From NCBI GenBank assembly GCA_030549495.1, contig JAUIRK010000917.1, positions 496,001 to 560,000 of the forward strand: a stretch of 64,000 nt of DNA, given 5' to 3'. The stretch is from Nectonema munidae. Its lineage: Eukaryota > Nematomorpha > Nectonematoida > Nectonematidae. A model generated the notes under the pieces. It was given only the letters and a program-made list of their open reading frames with translations. It was not told the origin of the DNA and did not search any database. The translations under genes and the position numbers were made by a program. Below, one piece after another: positions 59,286 through 64,000 of the stretch. Numbering within the stretch: the first letter of the stretch is position 1; each line of letters begins with the position of its first letter.

Positions 59286-59704
59286 CAGGGGCGGATCTAG
59301 AAATTGGCATTAGGGCGGCGGGCGGATTTTACTAAACTACAACTCAAATTTAAAGCATATAAATTTAAGCTTTATCAAAATTTTTAAAACAAAAAGAAGA
59401 ATGAGAGAATTAAAACGATCCTCATTCATTGAACTGCGAAGTGAATTGATGTGGTAAAACTTGATGTGTTTAAATAATAAATTTACAAAAAAAATTGGAT
59501 AATATAAAAGTAATAAGTGTCACACTTAACTATGATTGAAACATAACAAACTTTTTAGGGCTTCTTACTTTAGAGAAAGATTGAATCTAAAAAACGAGTT
59601 GCAGAAATCATCATAATATTTGAGTTCCACGAAAAGAATTAGATCAAGAATAATTTTCAAGCAATTGGCAATGCAATTTTCCGCCCCCTTTAAATCCGCC
59701 AGTG
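59286..59704. mobile_element. 419-bp MITE with CAGGGGCGGAT / ATCCGCCAGTG ends
   Basis: The left end is CAGGGGCGGATCTAGAAATT with GGGCGGCGGGCGG inside. The right end read inward is CACTGGCGGATTTAAAGGGG. Hence hAT-like CAG/CA termini. Flanks ATCATTTA and ATTTATAT do not form a clean duplication. The interior is non-coding. Confidence 0.65.
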
Positions 59705-61782
59705 ATTTATATCTTTATTTTAATGAATAATATTATCATAATTTCTATTTTTTTACATAAACAAATGGTTTTTATTTTATACTAAATAAGGTATATTAAA
59801 TTTTCAGTAGTTTCAAATTTCATTTCTTGTTTTTGCCTTTTTATAACAGATATATCAACTTATTTTTTATTTTTTGCTCCACCTTGGTAAAGTTCCTGCC
59901 GATGCCGATGCCCCCGGCCTCTGATTTTTTTGCAAATTTGTTCAAATTCTGACTACTCTACTTCTTAATTACATCCTTATATGATGTATACATTATAAAT
60001 AAGAGTTGGATTGTATCCCCTGGTATTGTCAACTTCAGAGTTAATTAGCAAATATTATTTTTCATTCATCGCCCCACCGACATTTAAAATGTAAAACAGT
60101 ATAGAACGATTTCCTCATATTGGCCACCCAGACTTTATTCTAACTTTACTTATATATTTAGGGTAAGCGTCATATTCATAAACTATTGAGATTTAGCTTA
60201 ATGGATGTTGGTGAGGAGCATAACTTCGAAACGTAGCGTCGAATGCAAAATATCTGTTTTTAAAATTCTAGATAGCGTTAAAATTTATACAATATCCAAA
60301 ATGGAAACCACACATTTTTGTTTCTATATTGTATTTTATTGCTATTGGTTATCATAAAGGTGTAATTCTAACTAATATTCCAAACAAAACTTGATGAATA
60401 AGAATTTTAATAAGTTATCAACAATTGTTGTCTACGCTCCAAAATTTTTTAACATCTAAACAAAATTTATCTTCATGTTCCGAAAAAGAAACAACAAATC
60501 CATTCTTTTTTCTAAAAAAAATTTCCATTGCTGGCGTCATTCCTACAGCTTTCTTGAAAAGAAAGAATGTTGATCCAAGTTTATTCATTTCAATCCTCAA
60601 CTTCCTCCTCCTTGACATTTATTTCATCAGTTTTCGGCATGTAAATTTATTTAAGAGTTGCCATTCCCCATATTCTGTTAGTTGCACCCATAACACATTT
60701 AATTATTTTTAATATAAAAGTCATATTATAAAGATTATGATGATGTTTATTAACGCTTTCAGGCATTCGTTTACAAAAATTATTCGTCTCCCGTTCTTTT
60801 TGGATAAAATTTTATACAACTTGAAGCACAGATTTTTTTATGAATAACTGGTGAATCATTTGTGCCTGAAATGGTTAAAACATGCAATAATGCATTTTCG
60901 CCTTTTTAACATAATAATAAAAGCGGAAAGATTTAGATTACCACATAATGGTTTTTTCAAACAATTAAGTCAAAGGGAGAACTAGAGCAACGTAAATAAT
61001 GTTAAATGGACCTGAGTTGAAGCTTTACAAATACGGAACCTGTAGCTACAAAATTCAATCAAAGTCTAACTGAGTGATTGAAATTCACTAGTTTGTAGAT
61101 AGCATTTCGTTTCTATTGCTGAAATAGTCTTAAAAAATCAACTGTGGCTTACATAGAAAACAATAAGATTTATTTTCAATGGATTATGCATAAATGATAT
61201 AGTAATACATCAGTTAACTTCACTGAATTTTTATTTCATATATTTTATTAAGTTTCGGTGATGAAGAATAAGCTACTTTAATCCATTAGGCTTAAATTTT
61301 TACATTAAATTGAATTGGTGGGTTTATGTTCTCATTTGGCTTGAAGGATAAGTGTATTCCATTTGATGAGTCTATGGAAAAAATTAAAGAAAGCTTAGCT
61401 TAGTTTATCTTCAAAATCCTTAGTACCTTATCTCAAAAAGCGTCATGCAAATACTTGAAAAGTAATCGCTATGCAAAAAATGTCGTAAGTTCCCTTTTTG
61501 ATAGTAAAATTGTTTAGCCTTACTGTATGTATATTGTATATATTAAATAATTTTTTGTTTCAAATTTATATATTAATTTTTTTCTGTGTTTTACAGTTTG
61601 CACTTCTAAATAAATAATTCTTTCTTCCAAAAAAGCATAGAAATTAGCATTATATTTAAACGTTTTGATGATCTTTAAACGATATTTGTAAACAAGAAAC
61701 TATTTGAGAATCTTAAAATTATTCGCACCATTATATATTTTTAGAATATTTAATCACCATGTTTATTGAATAATGCTTTATA
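59705..61782. other. AT-rich spacer with scattered transposon-end words
   Basis: CCGATGCCGATGCCCCCGGC at 59900 and TCGAAACGTAGCGTCGAATG near 60227 resemble ends of degraded elements. An open frame on each strand at 60418-60712 is unrecognised. Confidence 0.35.
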
Positions 61783-62161
61783 CAGTCAAACCTGCTCTAA
61801 ACGCCACCTCTATAAGACCGCCACTTCTTTAAGAGCGCCACTTTCTTACAGTCCCGATCAAATTTACATTAAAAATACCCTGTAAAAGACCACCACCTCT
61901 GTAACGGCGCCAGGCGCCACTATATTGCAGTCCGAATCTTAATAAAAACTTGCACAAGAACGCCACGCACCATACTAGAGTAGTATATTATTTTGTTAGC
62001 CTTCCCTATTTATTATCTACATTACTAGAAAATGAAATCTTGCATCAGTTGACTATTGAGATGACAAAAAGAAACTTTCTAATGATGTTACGTGAATTAC
62101 AACTAAACTTGAAATGTAATTTATCATATGACTGGCACACGTACATATTGATCACTTTTAA

Positions 62162-62285
62162 CCCTTTGAGGACCAGTGGGTCACCAGTGATCCAAGAAAT
62201 GAAAATCGCCTGCTTTGAATATATAAAATTCCATTGAAAAAGAAAGCAGACGAATCTCCTCTTCAAAATGTTGGTCCTCAAAGGG
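62162..62285 (+). mobile_element. 124-bp MITE with CCCTTTGAGGA ends, copy 2
   Basis: TTAA at 62158-62161, then CCCTTTGAGGACCAGTG ... TTGGTCCTCAAAGGG (15-bp inverted ends). The right flank is AACA where TTAA is expected. Same length and sequence family as 35977-36100. Its position inside the Tigger 5' region shows it inserted after the Tigger did. Confidence 0.75.
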
Positions 62286-62508
62286 AACAATGAACGGTAA
62301 TCTTCGATGTGTATCAAGTTATGTAGAGTGGTAGATAAAATAAGATTTCTAACATGCATATGCCTTATGTCATTCATGCAGCATTGATAATTGTAATTAA
62401 TGATGTATACGTATTTACGTGGCAACTCTTTTACTTAGAATGAAAGTTTCTTCATCACATATTTTTGCTTTATTTAGAGCTAACACATAATAATTGTTTT
62501 CTATCAAA

Positions 62509-63984
62509 ATGTCTAAAGGAAATAAAAAAAAACTCTGTCCCTTGTAGATAAAGTTAAGGTGATTGAAATGTGCGAAAAAATTGAAAGTTCACGTAAAGTG
62601 GCTGGCGCATTCAGCGTCAGCAAAGATCAAGTTCAAAATATTATGAAGCGAAAAGCCGAAATTTTGCATGATTTTCAAAACAATGCTCCAAACGATCGTA
62701 AACGTAAAATGCGAAAAACAGGAAATGAAAAAGTTAATGAACTAAGTTGAAAGTGGTTTCAAGACTCTTCAACTAGACGAGTACAAATAAGTTTGTAAAG
62801 CGTCATAATATTGTGTTTCGATCTGTGTCTGTGGAAATTGGTGATGTAGACAAAAGTGTTGTTTGTAATTGGAAACAAAAGCTTTCTACCATTTGTGCTG
62901 GGTATGAGCCAAAAAACATTTTTAACATGGATGAAACCGGCTTGTTCTACATAAACAATCAGCGAAACAAATCATTTCATGTTAAAGGGCATAACACACA
63001 TGGCGGTAAACAGTCTAAAGACCGCATTACCGTTGCTTTATCTGCTTCAATGACTGGAGAGAAATTTCCTTTACTTGTGATAGGAAAATCGGAAAATCCT
63101 CGTTGTTTTAAAAACATTGATAAACATTCCTTCCTGTTAAATATAAGTCAAACAAAAAGTCGTGGATGACAGGTGGAATCTTTGATAATTGGGTAAAAAG
63201 GTTTGATTGTCAAATGAAAAATCAAAAGCGAGAAGTCTTGTTCTCCTACGCACCCTCATGTGACACTTACTAGCGTTAAATTAGTTTTTCTGCCACCAAA
63301 CACATCAGTTATTCAGCCCATGGATCAAGGCATCATACAGGCCATGAAGCTAAAATACAGAGACAGACAGCTACAGTTTGTTTGTGACAACATTGCGAAA
63401 GATGAGTTCATCACTGGTCTGGAAATTCTCCGAAAAATTCCTCTTTTGGATGCCATCAACTGGGTCCATAAAGCTTGGAATGAAGTGACATCTTCCATTA
63501 TTCATAAGTGTTTTGCTTGAGCTGGATTTACTGCAGAGGTTTTCACGAATGTAAACACATCAGATATGGAAAGCACGGAGATTGACGTTGATGTTTTCGA
63601 AGAAATCAATGATGTTTCTTCATCAGTTTTATGTCTTTCCAAAGAATTATTTGGATTACAATTCAACAATCTTAACCACATTGATAATGACCTTCCTACC
63701 TCAAATTATGCTATTGCTCCGCTTCAGATATTCTTGATGATAACGACAAGGACTCAGATGGTGATGATGATGACGATGGTAAAGAGCCAGTTGAAGAATC
63801 GTTCAAGCCACCTTCTTTAACTCACGTCCAAGACTGCTTAGAAATATGTAAGCAATTTGCTTCGCAAACAGGAAACAATGACATGATAAAACATTGTTTC
63901 GACATGCAAGATATTACCATTAACATAAGAATGAAAAAATATACAAAGCAAACAACCATCACAAACTTTTTTAAAAGAAAGTGA
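62509..63984 (+). pseudogene. Tigger/pogo transposase, nearly full length, inactivated
   Basis: Begins MSKGNKKK (a shift in an 8-A run follows), then SLVDKVKVIEMCEKIESSRK, FSVSKDQVQNIMKRK (CENP-B-like HTH) and NRKRK-type basic linker. The DDE domain has IFNMDETGLFY (first Asp), DRITVALSASMTGEKFPLLV, GGIFDNWVKRFD, and a second-Asp block read as EVLFSYAPSC where the family has a DNAPSH motif. LVFLPPNTSVIQPMDQGIIQ (third Asp) follows. The C-terminus has an acidic run (about 63735-63785) and ends YTKQTTITNFFKRK before TGA at 63984. Open pieces are 62559-62750, 62813-63169, 63260-63520 and 63566-63820. At least four frameshifts or stops, plus loss of the second Asp by a small deletion near 63244-63256, make it dead. 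Confidence 0.9.
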
Positions 63985-64000
63985 ATTTTTTTATACATAA

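Larger units (their letters stand above)
61783..64000 (+). mobile_element. Tigger/pogo element, 5' end to window edge
   Basis: Starts CAGTCAAACCTGCTCTAAAC directly after TA (61781-61782), the pogo/Tigger terminal sequence and TA target. Subterminal repeats of CGCCACYTCT-type words (at least six CGCCAC between 61800 and 61970) probably bind the transposase. A 124-bp MITE is nested at 62162-62285. The 3' end is beyond the window. Confidence 0.85.

Noticed and set aside
60210-60260. TCGAAACGTAGCG motif reminiscent of retroelement 3' ends
   Set aside because: Too short, and no reverse transcriptase or GIY-YIG remnant nearby.
60418-60712. Overlapping open frames on both strands
   Set aside because: No recognised domain and inconsistent support for either strand.

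Overview
The window comes from an AT-rich, intron-containing animal nuclear genome. It shows spliceosomal introns, BED-finger hAT, Tigger/pogo and piggyBac transposases, a non-LTR reverse transcriptase, many MITE-like inverted-repeat elements, and a Pitx-type homeobox gene. The Pitx C-terminal region resembles the arthropod Ptx1 version (motifs like DDSLY, K-FPW, CQYT), so an arthropod is the best guess. The species cannot be named from the sequence.

The only host gene I can support is a Pitx/Ptx1 gene on the minus strand, 48582 down to 24549. Four coding exons join in compatible phases to a protein of about 290 residues: an Asn-rich N-terminus, a K50 paired-like homeodomain split between residues 46 and 47, a conserved post-homeodomain block, and a diverged C-terminal tail in place of a normal OAR motif. 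Introns are about 15.3 kb, 2.1 kb and 5.8 kb. Intron 3 holds nested hAT debris; intron 1 is relatively poor in recognisable transposons.

Left flank (1-22 kb): Tigger relic (0.3-1.2 kb); complete but broken copy of an unassigned, transposase-like gene family (1.8-3.5 kb, minus); reverse-transcriptase relic (4.6-5.9 kb); BED/hAT relic (8.9-10.4 kb) beside a second, internally deleted copy of the unassigned family (11.1-11.9 kb, plus); a 2.63-kb hAT with a perfect 8-bp target duplication inside a LINE 3' end (12.6-15.2 kb); and a rearranged hAT relic (20.5-21.7 kb).

Right flank (49-64 kb): small inverted-repeat elements, a piggyBac relic interrupted by a MITE (55.5-57.4 kb), G/C-homopolymer repeats (57.8-58.3 kb), a 419-bp hAT-like MITE, and a Tigger/pogo element with its 5' inverted repeat at 61783 that reaches the window edge and carries a nested 124-bp MITE.

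No operon, CRISPR, rRNA or functional tRNA gene was seen. The items most worth following up are the unassigned two-copy gene family, the diverged OAR of the Pitx protein, and two small repeat families each recoverable as pairs within the window.
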